From Xiphias gladius (Eukaryota > Chordata > Actinopteri > Istiophoriformes > Xiphiidae): 64,000 bases of DNA. The stretch's first letter is position 1. Each line of letters opens with the position of its first letter. The notes under the pieces were generated by a model. The model did no database searches. It had not been told where the DNA came from and saw only the letters and a list, made by a program, of their open reading frames with translations. The position numbers and the translations under genes were made by a program. Shown here in pieces: positions 34,808-46,600 of this stretch. The stretch covers positions 5,440,521 through 5,504,520 of the forward strand of contig NC_053418.1 of NCBI RefSeq assembly GCF_016859285.1. Direction: 5' to 3'.

Positions 34808-35110
34808 TTTGGAAATACACTTATTCCTTTTCAGTAAACTCTTGCCGAGAGTTTACTGAGAAGATTAATGCATCGCTCATGTCTGTGCAGTATCAAGCCA
34901 AATTGATAAAGCTATCTTAGCATAAACTAGACGTAAGAGGAAACAGCGAGCCTGGCTCTCTTCAAAGGTAACTCACTGCATCCAACCAAGAAATAGTCCG
35001 GTACATGACTTCTGTAATGCCACTACTTGTCGCTTTCACAGTTCAGTTCTTTTGTGGATTTAACAAAGATGATATGTTTATATCTTTTATGTTTATAATA
35101 AGTGTATTTA
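34808..35110. mobile_element. Second copy of the 4636-5100 MITE family
   Basis: GGAAATACACTTATTCC, AACAGCGAGCCTGGCTCTC, AAGAAATAGTCCGGTACATG and TGGATTTAACAAAGATGATA correspond in order to segments of the same teleost MITE family. It includes a perfect 12-bp stem hairpin (34831-34842 with 34848-34859, 5-nt loop). Confidence 0.6.
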
Positions 35111-35824
35111 TCAAAATAACAAACTGTTCCTTCAACATTTTCCTTTACGTGGTGACATATAGCATGTTGAATGCAAGTGAATATGCATCTTAGCTCAACT
35201 GCTCAACTTAATCGCATTTCTGCTGTTGACCAGTTTGAATCGGCACTGATGAGGGCAAGATCACTGCTCAATAGTACTCCACGCTCATTTTTTCCCATCT
35301 AGTACTTGGAAAGACAAAAACCTGTTGCTGATAAAGATACTTAGTACATTTGTTGTATCTGCAATAGTTAAAGTCAGGATTGAAAAGCCCAAAATCTCAT
35401 CTCTGATCTGCTCTTCATCCCCAGAGTGCTCTAGCAGGATGGAAATGTAGAGGCCTATAAAAGGTCATTGGTGCCAAGTTCAACTTTTGAACATCCACTA
35501 CACAAGTAGAATAGCCGCTGTGAGGTTTGGGGCTGTTGTTGCTCTAAGACAACAAGAGGAAATCTGTTCAAATAAACTACAGATTTAGAGTTGGGCCAGG
35601 CTTTTAAGTTGGTGGATAGGCCACTTATTTGTTTCTTATTTGTCCCTCAATCCAGCAATACCCACATTTATGTTGGTATTAGCCTTAAAGCTAATCTGAG
35701 AAGGTAACAGTCTTTGGTCTGGGTGTGTGTATGTGTGTGTTTGTATGCATGCATGTCTCAACAGTGTCACTAAGCTCCCGAGATGAGAGCTGCCCTGAAG
35801 TCTCCAAATCCTGCTTTAGAGCGT

Positions 35825-35929
<105 letters not shown>

Positions 35930-37044
35930 TCTTCACTTCGTGAAAATGAGTCACTGCTATAAAAATCCACACCATGCCGCCCTGGCAGGATAATCAGGAC
36001 ATAATGTTTAGTTTCTTTCTATCTCACTGGATTAGTTTATTTTCATCCTGGGAGAATTTTGTATGTTGTGGAAATTGCCTCATCTTCGGTTGTCTCAGCT
36101 TTATTTAAAGCAGTATTTCACTATGGGACATGTTTTAAAGCACACCTACCTCCAGCATGACTCATCAAAAGCCCACCTCAGACATCATCAGTCACTCTGG
36201 GAATCACGAAGTGTTGAATTTGTGCACACTTGAGTCTCATTATCACTGATTAAATTCAGGCAAATCAGGGCTCAGAGTTATTATAAAGACAGATAAAGTA
36301 CTATAACTAGTTTTATGTTTGTGGTGCTTTAAGTGTGCACATTAATTCAGATTCACAAAATATGTTTACATCTAAGAGCTAGTCAGTTTAGTAAATTTAA
36401 TCTACGGAGAGGTAGTGAGCAATTTTTCTGAGAAGAATTAGATGTTTAGTGACTTGCTCAAGAGTACTCGAAAGGCTGCTGACAAAAGGGAATTCTCTAC
36501 ACAGAAATCCCTAGGTTTCCATTCAGGAAGTCAGGTCATCTTAGATACCTGCAGCGGCCCCTTTGTTGGTCAACATTTCATGAAGTCTTGGCAGTCTGGA
36601 TGTGACAAACTGAAACAGAAAGAGGCGTGAACTTGGCCAAAGTCCTTGTTTGATACCTGATACACATCCACAGGAAAGCAAAAACAGAAAAACCACATGC
36701 ACACAAATACTGTTTTGTTCTGTTAAGTTTGTTTGTGTTTTTCTGTCTTATAGCTTCTTATTAAACAAAAAATACACAAGCGAGCTTAGAGATCAGAGAG
36801 TTGTCACATGGATCTCTCAATGCTTTCTTCATTCCTACTCTAATTTTTCTCTCTCAACTCTTTTCATGTCATTACCGTTTAGGACACGATCAGATCCTCT
36901 GTGCCTCTTTCTCAGATTTTTTCCCTCTCTCTTTCTTTGTGTTTAACAAATATTTACCATGCCACGCCACAGCTGGCCCCCCGACCTCTGTAACCCGGTC
37001 TTTTCCTCGAACACAATTACAGATGCGCACGCACACACACACTC

Positions 37045-37050
<6 letters not shown>

Positions 37051-37104
<54 letters not shown>
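37051..37104 (+). repeat. (AC)n microsatellite
   Basis: 27 pure AC units, preceded by an impure AC stretch from 37029. Confidence 0.97.
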
Positions 37105-37111
<7 letters not shown>

Positions 37112-37404
37112 GAATTCTGCTTAGTTGACATTGCAGTGGGTATATGGTATACCTCTTAACCACTAGGCCAAAACACCTGTTAACTTAATTTTATTTATTT
37201 CTGCTTTTGCAAATGTGCGGACATTATGTAGTGTTTAGAAAACAGAGAATTTAAATTCTTACTTATTTGGAAAAATGTTAAGGTTTAATGATAATAAGAT
37301 TCATGATAATCACTCCTCAGCAACGACATTGTTTAGCTACTTCAAATCCTCTGCTCAGCTGTAAAATGGCATATTTTTAAAAACATTAGCAGACAAAATT
37401 ATGT

Positions 37405-37765
37405 TACTGCTTCAAATCAAGTAGTTATGGATATATTCCTGGCATGTGCAAGGTGTGTTTACACTCCTAAGGAATGAAAGTGACATGTCTTTTATGACAT
37501 TCCACCAAAAACTAGATTTTCTTTCTTCTTTCTGGCTTCTCAAATGTGAAGATTTGCTGCTTTTATCATTTTTGTAACGTTGTAAAATGACTATCTTTGT
37601 GTTTTGGACTGAAACTCTGACAAAATAAGACATCTGAAGATGTCAATTCAGGCTCTGTAAACTTGTGATGGGCCATTTTCTGACTTTTTATAAACTAAAA
37701 AATCAGTGTTTTTTTGGGCAGTTTAATTGAGAATGAAAATAATCGTTAGCTGCGGCCTTGAAAGT
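37405..37765 (+). mobile_element. Teleost MITE-like repeat (GCTTCTCAAATGTGAAGATT family)
   Basis: GGCTTCTCAAATGTGAAGAT, TTTGTGTTTTGGACTGAAAC, AAGACATCTGAAGATGTCAA and GAAAATAATCGTTAGCTGCG follow the order of an abundant teleost repeat. Related fragments lie at 12150-12235, 16995-17060, 24480-24690, 39500-39790 (inverse orientation) and 45795-46600. Confidence 0.6.
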
Positions 37766-39499
37766 ACTATATGTTCGGATCGTTCTTTTAAAATAAAATA
37801 AATTTGAAGTCCTCTTGAAGATGGACTTGAGTAAAAGACACACAAACACACTCTCACCCTTGCACTCTTTTCTCACTCGTTCTCTCTATCTATTTATGTG
37901 TTTTTGTTGTTGGTTGGTCACAAATGCCAAGAAGGGTGGAGTGAGCATGGAGAAGAAGTGCAGCCACAAGTTTCCCAGAGGCTCATGCAAGCGTCAGTTT
38001 GTGTTATAAATCATTCAGGGACTCTCAGAAGGGGCACAAAACATTTTTATCCCTCTTCTCTCATCCCTCCATCCTCTCTTCTTCTTTTATTATTGAATGC
38101 GGTTCTTCTGAGCACCCAATCTGCCGCTCTGCACTATCAAAAAGAGAGAGGAGTAGGTTGAGGGGGGTGAAACCAATAAGCCAAGAGCAGGGTAAAAAAC
38201 TGATAAAATGGGATAGATAGAGAAGAGGAAGAAAGGAGTTGTTCCAATTTGATTACACACAGAAATTAAGTGGCTCAAAGCAGAGGTCACAGGGTCATTT
38301 ATTTGCTGAATAATGGATCTAATGTAATTCCTTACTGTCAGGCTGCTGGTAGACAACAGTTGGTTTTATTGTGTGCTGGCCTTGTAAATCACCATGTGTA
38401 CGGTAGAGGGTCAGGTTGTGTTCAGTTGTAATGCTCTGGATGCTGCACCACCTGCTTGTCATAATGAAACATAGTCCAGTAGCTGGCAGCGCTCCGCTGT
38501 CAGAACAGCTCGCTCGGATTTGACGCGTACGCGTGGGTATACTGTGTGTGTGTGTGTGTGAGACACTGTGTGTGTATGTGTGGGAGAAAGCAAAGTATCG
38601 TATTTGTGCTTGCTTGTGGGTGTGTGAAAGCTTGTGTTTGTCCACAGCGCTGTGTGTAGTGTCCTTGAACTCGTGTAATCGAAGGAGGGAGAAAGAGGAT
38701 GTGTTAAGCTTGAAACAGGAGGCACTCCCCTTGTTTAAAATGACAAGACATTTAGTTTGAGATACGACCTGGCCAATGCATTCAGGGATAGACAGTGGTC
38801 TCCCTGTGACCCTGAATATGGACAAGCAGATGTAGAAAATTAATTAACATGAAGATGGTTCCTATCTTACTATCATACACTAAATGAAGTGATACTTTCA
38901 CCATTTTAAGACAACAGCACCATGTGTAGTGTATTTTTACCACCTGACTAAGAGACCTAACAGCCTTTATCTTACACTGGTGATACTGTTGACAATACCT
39001 CTAAGAATTGAGGTTATGTTGTCATCTTTCGTGAAGCTGATAAAAGAAGGAATCATTGCTGTGGATCCTGGAGCTGCTGAGAGGATAATAACTGACAATC
39101 ATTAAAGAGATTTTCATTGGCTGTTAAGTCATTCCACCATCTGCTATTGTGAGGAAATCTGAATGTTTTACCTCTGTTTGTACTGGAAGAACATCATCTT
39201 CCTCGTGCTCCTCTCGTTTTTTATGAGATGCAAAGCAGCAACCCTCTGTGCTGTAAAGTAATCCTGCAGATTTCTTATACATCTGACTTGTGGTGTATGA
39301 TATAAAATGTATAAATAGCAGTGCAAGTACATGTAGAGGCTTTTTCCTCTTGTCCGACATGGCGTTGTGTGAGGTAATGTCTCAGTAAAGAGGGAAGGGA
39401 AGACAATCTCTATTTTGGCATTTATGTATTTGCAGAAGTTGCACTCAGCCACAAAGTGTATCAAATCATCATCAGTCTCGTAAAGACACAAAGGAAATT

Positions 39500-39795
39500 T
39501 ATTAGACTCTTAAACATGGCAATGTTTGGTGCATAAAATGTCAGAAAATTGTGAATAATGCTGATCACATTTCCTGAGGTTCAAACCCTTTTTTTTTAAT
39601 CCAAAGCCCACAGATATTTACTTACAGAGAAGACTAAGAAAACCAGTAACTCTGCATTTGTTGTAACCACTGAATTTTTAGCAGTTTTGCTTAAAAAAAT
39701 ACTTAAATGATTGACCTATAATCAAAATTGCTGCAGATTAATGTTATATTTATCAGCTAATTGATTAATCCACATATCATTTCAGCTCTAGCCAC
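39500..39795 (-). mobile_element. Inverse-orientation copy of the 37405 repeat family
   Basis: The sequence ends CAGCTAATTGATTAATCCA and then TTTCAGCTCTA, and starts AAAATGTCAGAAAATTGTGA. These are the complement and order expected of the same family. Confidence 0.5.
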
Positions 39796-39900
39796 ATTAT
39801 CACAGGTACAATTTTCTAATGTATTTAACTAAAATGTACTTATTTAATCTTAATCCAACCATCTAACCTTTGATTTGTTTCTGCCTCTCTCTTACCTCAG

Positions 39901-40031
39901 GTACAGTATTATTCCAGTCATGAGGAAAGTCGGCAGGACGTCAACTCTGGACTTAAACTGAGGAGAGAGAAAAGGAGAAAGAGAGGGAGACAGAGGCTAG
40001 TCCGACACCCCCCTTTACACATTTCCTGCAG
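39901..40031 (+). other. taok3: Candidate taok3 5'-UTR exon
   Basis: This segment is bounded by a pyrimidine tract with TTACCTCAG (CTGCCTCTCTCTTACCTCAG) and the donor GCAG|GTAGGT. It is purine-rich, with a 13-codon upstream ORF (ATG at 39920, TGA at 39959-39961) and no long reading frame. It lies between the CpG-island promoter and the first coding exon. Splice-site quality supports it, but there is no protein evidence. Confidence 0.5.
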
Positions 40032-40236
40032 GTAGGTTTGACTCCTACGTCAATTATTCTTCTATATAAGGGCACCCCAACTAAAGTTGGTCATCTTTTA
40101 ATTTTATTATAACTTCCAGCATGCAAATAAATGAACCTAGCAAAATCTCTGACAAGCTATGTGATTTTTTTGACTTGTCTCATTGAGGTCACCCTGCAGG
40201 TCATTCAGTTTCACTCTTTGTACAGTAAAGGCATTA

Positions 40237-40311
40237 GTGTGTGTGTGTGTGTGTGTGTGTGCGTGTGTGTGTGTGTGTGTGTGCGCGTGTGTGTGTTGGC
40301 GCGTGTGTGTT
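40237..40311 (+). repeat. Interrupted (GT)n microsatellite
   Basis: GT array with GC and TGTTGG interruptions. Confidence 0.95.
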
Positions 40312-40631
40312 GTGTGTCAGAATCCCCTTCATGTTGCAGTAAGACATTCAGCGCAGGCACCAGCTGACTGTAAGTGGGTCTTGTCTGTTTAGTAGAAAGC
40401 TGGCTCCTTAAGCTCCTGATCACTGATGTACTAACACAGCACCCACCCCACAACTGAACTAAATTACACTAAGCTGAGTCTGGAAGGAGGCAAAGTTTCT
40501 CCGGTGCCTACTGTATACCCTAACTTTCTCAAGTTGTCTGTGTGTGTGCATACACGTGCATGCACACTTGAGTTCCTTTGTGTGGGCTTTGCTGCAGCAT
40601 AACTGTTTGTGGTTGCTTGTTGGCAGCATGC

Positions 40632-40722
40632 AAAAAAAAAAAAAAAAAAAGTTAGATACTTTAAACTGGAAGCCTGGTAGACCAGACCAGTCTTGTGTTT
40701 GACGGTATCTAACTTTTTTTTT
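40632..40722. repeat. Poly-A / poly-T bounded inverted repeat
   Basis: A 19-A run plus GTTAGATAC (40632-40659) is the inverse of GTATCTAAC plus nine T (40705-40722). Inside, CTGG and CCAG words allow further pairing. Confidence 0.85.
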
Positions 40723-42006
40723 ACTAAGTATTTGTAATTTGCAGCTATACGTCTCTTGTACCCTCTTGTAGCTAAGTAAAGACTGTAGTCATTGTGTTTA
40801 TTAAATGACTAAAATGTATATATTGCAGTTGATTGTGGTGGATAATGGTGGCCTTAAAATGCACTTTTTGTTTTTAAACCATCGATTCTAAAGTACTGCT
40901 TGTCTTGTTTTGAAATATTTTTCTTTAGGCAGCCTTCTCAGGCATCTTTAAGCTGTAGTGACTGAAGGAAGCCTGAGGTTTGTCTCTGGTTTGGAGTGTT
41001 TTGTAAATTGGGCAATAATGTTAATCCTTCTGTCAACTTGTCATCATCGCACAGAGAGCCAACAGCAATAATTGGACTCAGTGGAAAGTCAGGCGTGTGT
41101 GTCTAAGTGTACATTCTGTGCCGTGGGCAAATCTTGCGGCTGAGTCACACCCTGAGTGGGGAAAAGAGCTTGAAGGGATTGGGTGTGGTAGATTGGAACA
41201 ATTTTGGTTACAAAACGATACTCGAAGCAAGAAGAAGGATGATTTCAAATGATTGAACTTCCCCTAACTTGCAGGCTAGTGAACTTGAGGGCAGAGTACC
41301 TGTGAAGTTAAGACTGGTTCTGTCATTCCAATTCCAAAATAACGTCAACAATAAGGCTCTTGGTGGCTTAAAGGCAATGCACACCCATGGTCAACCCACT
41401 TATTTGTCTGATAAGGCCTCTTTTTAGGGAGATGTATGCAAAATATGCTTGGTTGACATCTTCCTCTGTCTACATTTGCAGAGAAGCCTTGTCTGACTGT
41501 TGACAGTTCCCCATGCTGTTTTATTACTGGTAAGGTCATGGTATGATTTGCAGGGAGTGTTTTACTGTTCTGGAAACTTATAAATGGAGAATGAACTTTG
41601 TCGACCACCGTTCACTTTTAGGTTATGGGCAGCTGTCATCTCACTGATAGTACATTACAAAGAGTCACTGCCAAACAAGGTCAAAGGGGACACTGAATCA
41701 ACTTTGAGCGCCCTGCTGATGCAAGGTTAAGTGCCTTTGCTCTCTCCTTAGGAAAACATGGGCTCTTGCGGCGTTACGTGATTCTGCTGATCATTAAATG
41801 AAGGCCTTAGGATCTTGATCTGAGGGTTAAGAGAATAATAATAATGGCAGTGCAATACTCACCTATTTCAAAGTAATGAGAGGGTTTCCTGTGTATATCA
41901 AATATAGCACTCAGTGTAGGTCTATCTCGAATATACTCGCTTAAACCAAACTCGTCCTACATCCTGCGTGAGCGTGGATACCGTTCAGAAAAATACTAAA
42001 TAAAGC

Positions 42007-42028
42007 TGACGTAATGGTGGTGACGTCA
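42007..42028 (+). promoter_or_regulatory. Two CRE-like sites
   Basis: TGACGTAA (42007-42014) and the perfect palindromic CRE TGACGTCA (42021-42028) lie 14 bp apart, in a CpG-poor part of taok3 intron 2. They are candidate CREB/ATF sites. Short words such as these also occur by chance. Confidence 0.35.
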
Positions 42029-42827
42029 TAGTACCTGTGACTGAAGTCCACAAGGGTCCAGTCTGGACGATTGGCATTTGAATCAAGCTATTGTGTTATT
42101 GAGGTTGTGTCAGCGTGTATGCATCTATGAATCTCCATCCGAGCATGGCCATGTGTATTGACTCAGAGCATGCACTTCACAGGGAGGAAAAAAAACACAC
42201 TCAGCTTTCCAATTGATAAGAAACAACCCTAACACAGTTGGCCCCTTTAAATTGGCTAGTCATCACCATATAACCCTGCATCCTGCATTTAAATAGGCTT
42301 CTATATTATTCATAACAAGACTGACCCATTTAAAGGCATGCAGGAGGCATATACACACACACACACGTACACGTCACCCACACGCATACAGTACTCGCCA
42401 GGGACCTTGCACTCTGGTAAGATGTGAGGCTCTATCTGTTCACACTCTTTAGGTTTTTATTAGACACAATTACTGAAGTGCAGTGATTTTCATTTGTTTC
42501 TACGAGTGAGTGTATGATCCAGGCTTCCTTGCTCACTACATACACAGTGTGTGTGTACACACACAAAAGCTCTTCTCTCGTCTGTAATGAAATTAAGGAT
42601 AAGGATCCTTACGCCTTTTATTTCCTTCCTCTTACACACAACACACACACACACTCACACCACACACAATTTCTCAATTTCAAATTTGTCAATTTTTTGA
42701 TTTTTTTTTTTTTTTTTTTCTGGTATTTAGATTTGAATCCCAATCCCAGTAAGAATTCTGCTAGTCTGCCTAAATCCTGCTCCTGCCTGGGGGCGGGGGG
42801 GGGGCTTAAAAAATATAAACACACACC

Positions 42828-42841
42828 ACACAACACACACA

Positions 42842-42868
<27 letters not shown>
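42828..42868 (+). repeat. (CA)n microsatellite
   Basis: CA-rich stretch with ACAACA interruptions on the left, then about 14 pure units. Confidence 0.95.
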
Positions 42869-42873
<5 letters not shown>

Positions 42874-44376
42874 TCCAACTGGCGACACTGCAAATTTTTT
42901 TTTTTTTTTACAGACCGTGACATACACATAATAATATACATATATGGAATATGTAATGCATAATGCAGTCTCATACAGTACACACACACACACACACACA
43001 CAGATACACACAACCTCAGAAGAATGTACTTTACTTGTACCCTCATAAGAGTTTATTTTGGATACTGGCAAACCCAGGAGACAGAGTGTAAAATGAATGA
43101 TAAGAATTGCATATTTTCTTTCTTGTCAAAGCTTTTCTTTTTAAAGAAACTGATAAGAGCGAGGGCACTTACAAAGAGAATTGAAGACAAAGTGTTAAAG
43201 AGTTGTAGGATGTAATAGAGAACCCTGAAGGAATGAATGTAAAATAAGATGGAGAAAGAACCAGATAAAGTCACTTGTCAGCGCAGAAGAGACTTGGAGT
43301 TTCTGTCAAGTTGTTTTCCTTCAAACTTTATCTTATACATTTTCGAGGAGATGCATGTTCATGTGTCACATGTATCCATATTGTCTACAAAGGCATATAT
43401 ACATCGTCATATTATATTCTGTTATTTTCAATTATTTCTTGTATGTGCCATCCCTGTTAAGTATCTATTAATTCCCCGTCCAGCCTTCTGTGGTTTATCT
43501 GAAAGAAGATTCTTTTTCCTTGATCTTCACAGTATTTTTGCACATTCTGTCAGTCAAGGGGGGGCTTGGTTTTAGTTCTAAATGTTGCGAAACATGTCAC
43601 ATTTGACCGTGTTTTCACATGTGTGAAAAAAGTAAACTTTTTCCCAGTCCACTAACTGTGGCTCAGTCTGATGGGATATTTTTCTCTCTCTTTTTTAAGT
43701 TCCCTCTAAAAATGCATCAAGTGAAATCATTACTGTGGTTCTACGTTGGATTTGTGGAGCGATCTTCCTGTTCATGGTGCATATATCTTATTTTTGTATA
43801 TAACTGGCAAATAGCAGACAATGTGGTGTCCCAGTTAGATACGACCGTTGTAGCACATGGTATACAGTTGAGCCATATCCACCAGCCCGATGGACTTAGT
43901 CCTACAACAACATGTTCGTACATCAATTAGTCATAACAACACCAACACAGGGCCTGGGGGTGTGAGGGTGTCTGTGTTTGGTTGTGTGTTTCTGCGTGTG
44001 TGTTTCTTGTGTATGCATGTCAAACTTTGGCCTACTGTTAATATGTATATGCCTGCATGTGTTCATGTATAGGTACAAGCACCGGAGAAGTCCCAGAAAA
44101 AGTTCTTTAGATCATTTGTTTATGTTTTATTAGATTGTTGTTGTTTACTGACTTGAAAAGTAATTGCAATGGCCTGTGTGAAGTATTGGATCTCAGCCAG
44201 TCACTGTTGAGTCATTCCTGATTTTTTTTTTTTTTTTTTTAGAATAAAATGTAGGGAAAACACTTAAATTCATTGTGTTTGAAATTTTTTGATCCAGAAA
44301 TTGTCCAAACTTTTAGATCAGTGCAATATTCTTCTTATTGTCCCACAAAAAATGTTGAATCCTACAGTGTTTTCAG

Positions 44377-44483
<107 letters not shown>

Positions 44484-44841
44484 TGTGTAGTCCAGGCTAG
44501 ATTAGCATAAACCGTATCATCTGTTCTACATATATATATTTTATGATATGTAGTTTATTGTATATTGCAAATCTTTTAGCCCCATTATGCACCTCACAGT
44601 AACCCGCTCACTCACCGTCTCATTTACTTAGACACCAGTGCATGCTTGCAAATCATGTGGTAACCCTGAACATACACACTGATGCAAACCTACATATAAA
44701 TACGTCATGCAGTGGTGTAGTAGTGCACATGAAGTAAAGAATTCTCACTCACACACACACACGAAGCATTTAATCTGTCTAAGCCATTTGCCTAATCAGC
44801 TCTCTCTCTCAGCACAATACCATTCATAGATCCACAGTAAC

Positions 44842-44891
44842 CACACACACTCACACACTCACACACTCACACACTCAAACACTCAAACACT

Positions 44892-44951
<60 letters not shown>
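44842..44951 (+). repeat. (CACACACTCA)n plus (AC)n compound array
   Basis: Decamer-like units with CTC interruptions (44842-44894) pass into about 28 pure AC units. Confidence 0.95.
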
Positions 44952-44954
<3 letters not shown>

Positions 44955-45794
44955 CTAACTGTCCAAACACCGGGCTTTGCCGGACTAGTAACAGCTTTAC
45001 TAAGCCCCTCGTGTTACAACCTGTTGTTGCCACATTGCATCACTTCACACATCTTAAATGGGGAGGAAGAGAAGGAGGAGGAAGAGTGGAAAAAGAGGGA
45101 GGGAGGTGTGCAGTCGCTAGAGTGATCACATGACTTCAGTGTTCATTTGCTCCATTTTTATCTGACTTTTACTTGTCAACCGACTCTGTCATTGTGGTTC
45201 AGATCTGCTTTTTTAAAGCTCTATCAAACTGTAAAGCTGCTTTTTTACTCAAGTAGGTCTGTTCTTTCTGTCTGTCTGTCTGTCAAATCTTTCTCTTTCT
45301 CTCCCCAATTTTCTACTCTTTACATAATTTTCGTTTTTCTCTATTATTTTGTAACCTTTTCATTCTTGTCTCATTTTCTATTAGCGAAAGCAGCATAGTT
45401 ATACTATGTGTGTGTGCACACACACTCATGCTGTAGGTGTGTTTTTGATGGGGAGAGCGTTGGGTTGGGGGTTGTGTCACGCTTTATTTCAGTAGCTATC
45501 TGGAGCGCTCAAGCAGGAGAGATGAGAGACACACAGGGCTGATGCAACCAGTAGACACACAGACACATACACAGATTCACTAACACACATGGACACACAC
45601 AAGTTCATATCGTAGGTGAACGGAAATAAAACACAAGTGCACACAATCAAAACACAAACAGAAACAAATACAGGCAGCAACACACAAGCAAGCACAAATA
45701 TACATAGACATAAGCATGATCACACACACAGACCCTTTATGATTTTTTTGCACTGCCTAATTTAGTGAAAAGCAGACAATCATGTTGGTGTTAA

Positions 45795-46600
45795 GTAAAG
45801 CTGAAATAATTAGTTAATTACTTAATTAATTAATCATCAAAAAATTAATTTAATCAAACACTCATTGGTTCCAGCCTCTTAAATATGGAGATTTGCTGCA
45901 TTTCTTTGTCTTATATAATATTTACTGAATATCGTTGGTTTTTCCAGTATTAAAGTTAAGTAAAACCAGAGGTAGAAATCATATATTTTAAAAAATACAA
46001 GGAAAGGTCCTGGATTCAAATTATTTCTGAAGTAAAAGTACAGAAATATTGACAACAAAATGCACTTAAAGTATTAAAGGTAAAAGTACTGAGAATGGTC
46101 CCTGTCAGTGTTCCAGTATTATATTATTGGATGATTAATATTGATGTATTAAAATGAGCAGTACTTTAATGTTGTAGTGGGTCAAGGTGGAGCCAAATGT
46201 AATTGCTTCATATACTCTTTTTGGTCTATGACAGTGCATTGTAATTTCTTAACTGATCATTTGTTTCTTATGAAAAATACTAATCTGAAAAATACCTAGG
46301 AACTATAGCTTAGGAAAAACACGCGCTAGAGTAAAAAGTACAATATTTCCCTTGGAAATGTAATGAAGTTTAAGTATGATGTAGCATAAAATGGAAATAC
46401 TCACATAAAGTTCAGTTCTGGAGTAAAGGTACTCATTTACTTTCTAACACTGGAATGTTTGGTTGGACAAAACAGGTAATTTCAAGACGTCAACTCAGGC
46501 GTTGATTAATTGGAATCAATCAACTTAGGCGTTGATTAACTGCAATCAGAATTTTCAGTACTTTCTGACACCTTACAGAAAAACTGGTTAATTGAAAAAC
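45795..46600. mobile_element. Nested interspersed repeats
   Basis: The outer repeat (the 37405 family: GGAGATTTGCTGCATTTCTT, then ATATCGTTGGTTTTT) is interrupted near 45950. It resumes near 46455 with GGTTGGACAAAACAGG and TTCAAGACGTCAACTCAGGC. The inner element (about 45948-46456) has ends CCAGTATTAAAG and CTAACACTGG and an interior of GTAAAAGTACTG-type words, a common teleost MITE pattern. Confidence 0.6.
46491..46550 (+). repeat. 30-bp tandem duplication
   Basis: Two copies of a 30-bp unit (CAACTNAGGCGTTGATTAA and then NTGNAATCANN) lie head to tail with few differences. Confidence 0.9.

Noticed and set aside
42514..42963. 149-codon plus-strand frame
   Set aside because: Low-complexity translation of CA arrays, poly-T and AT-rich DNA; no family resemblance and no splice context.
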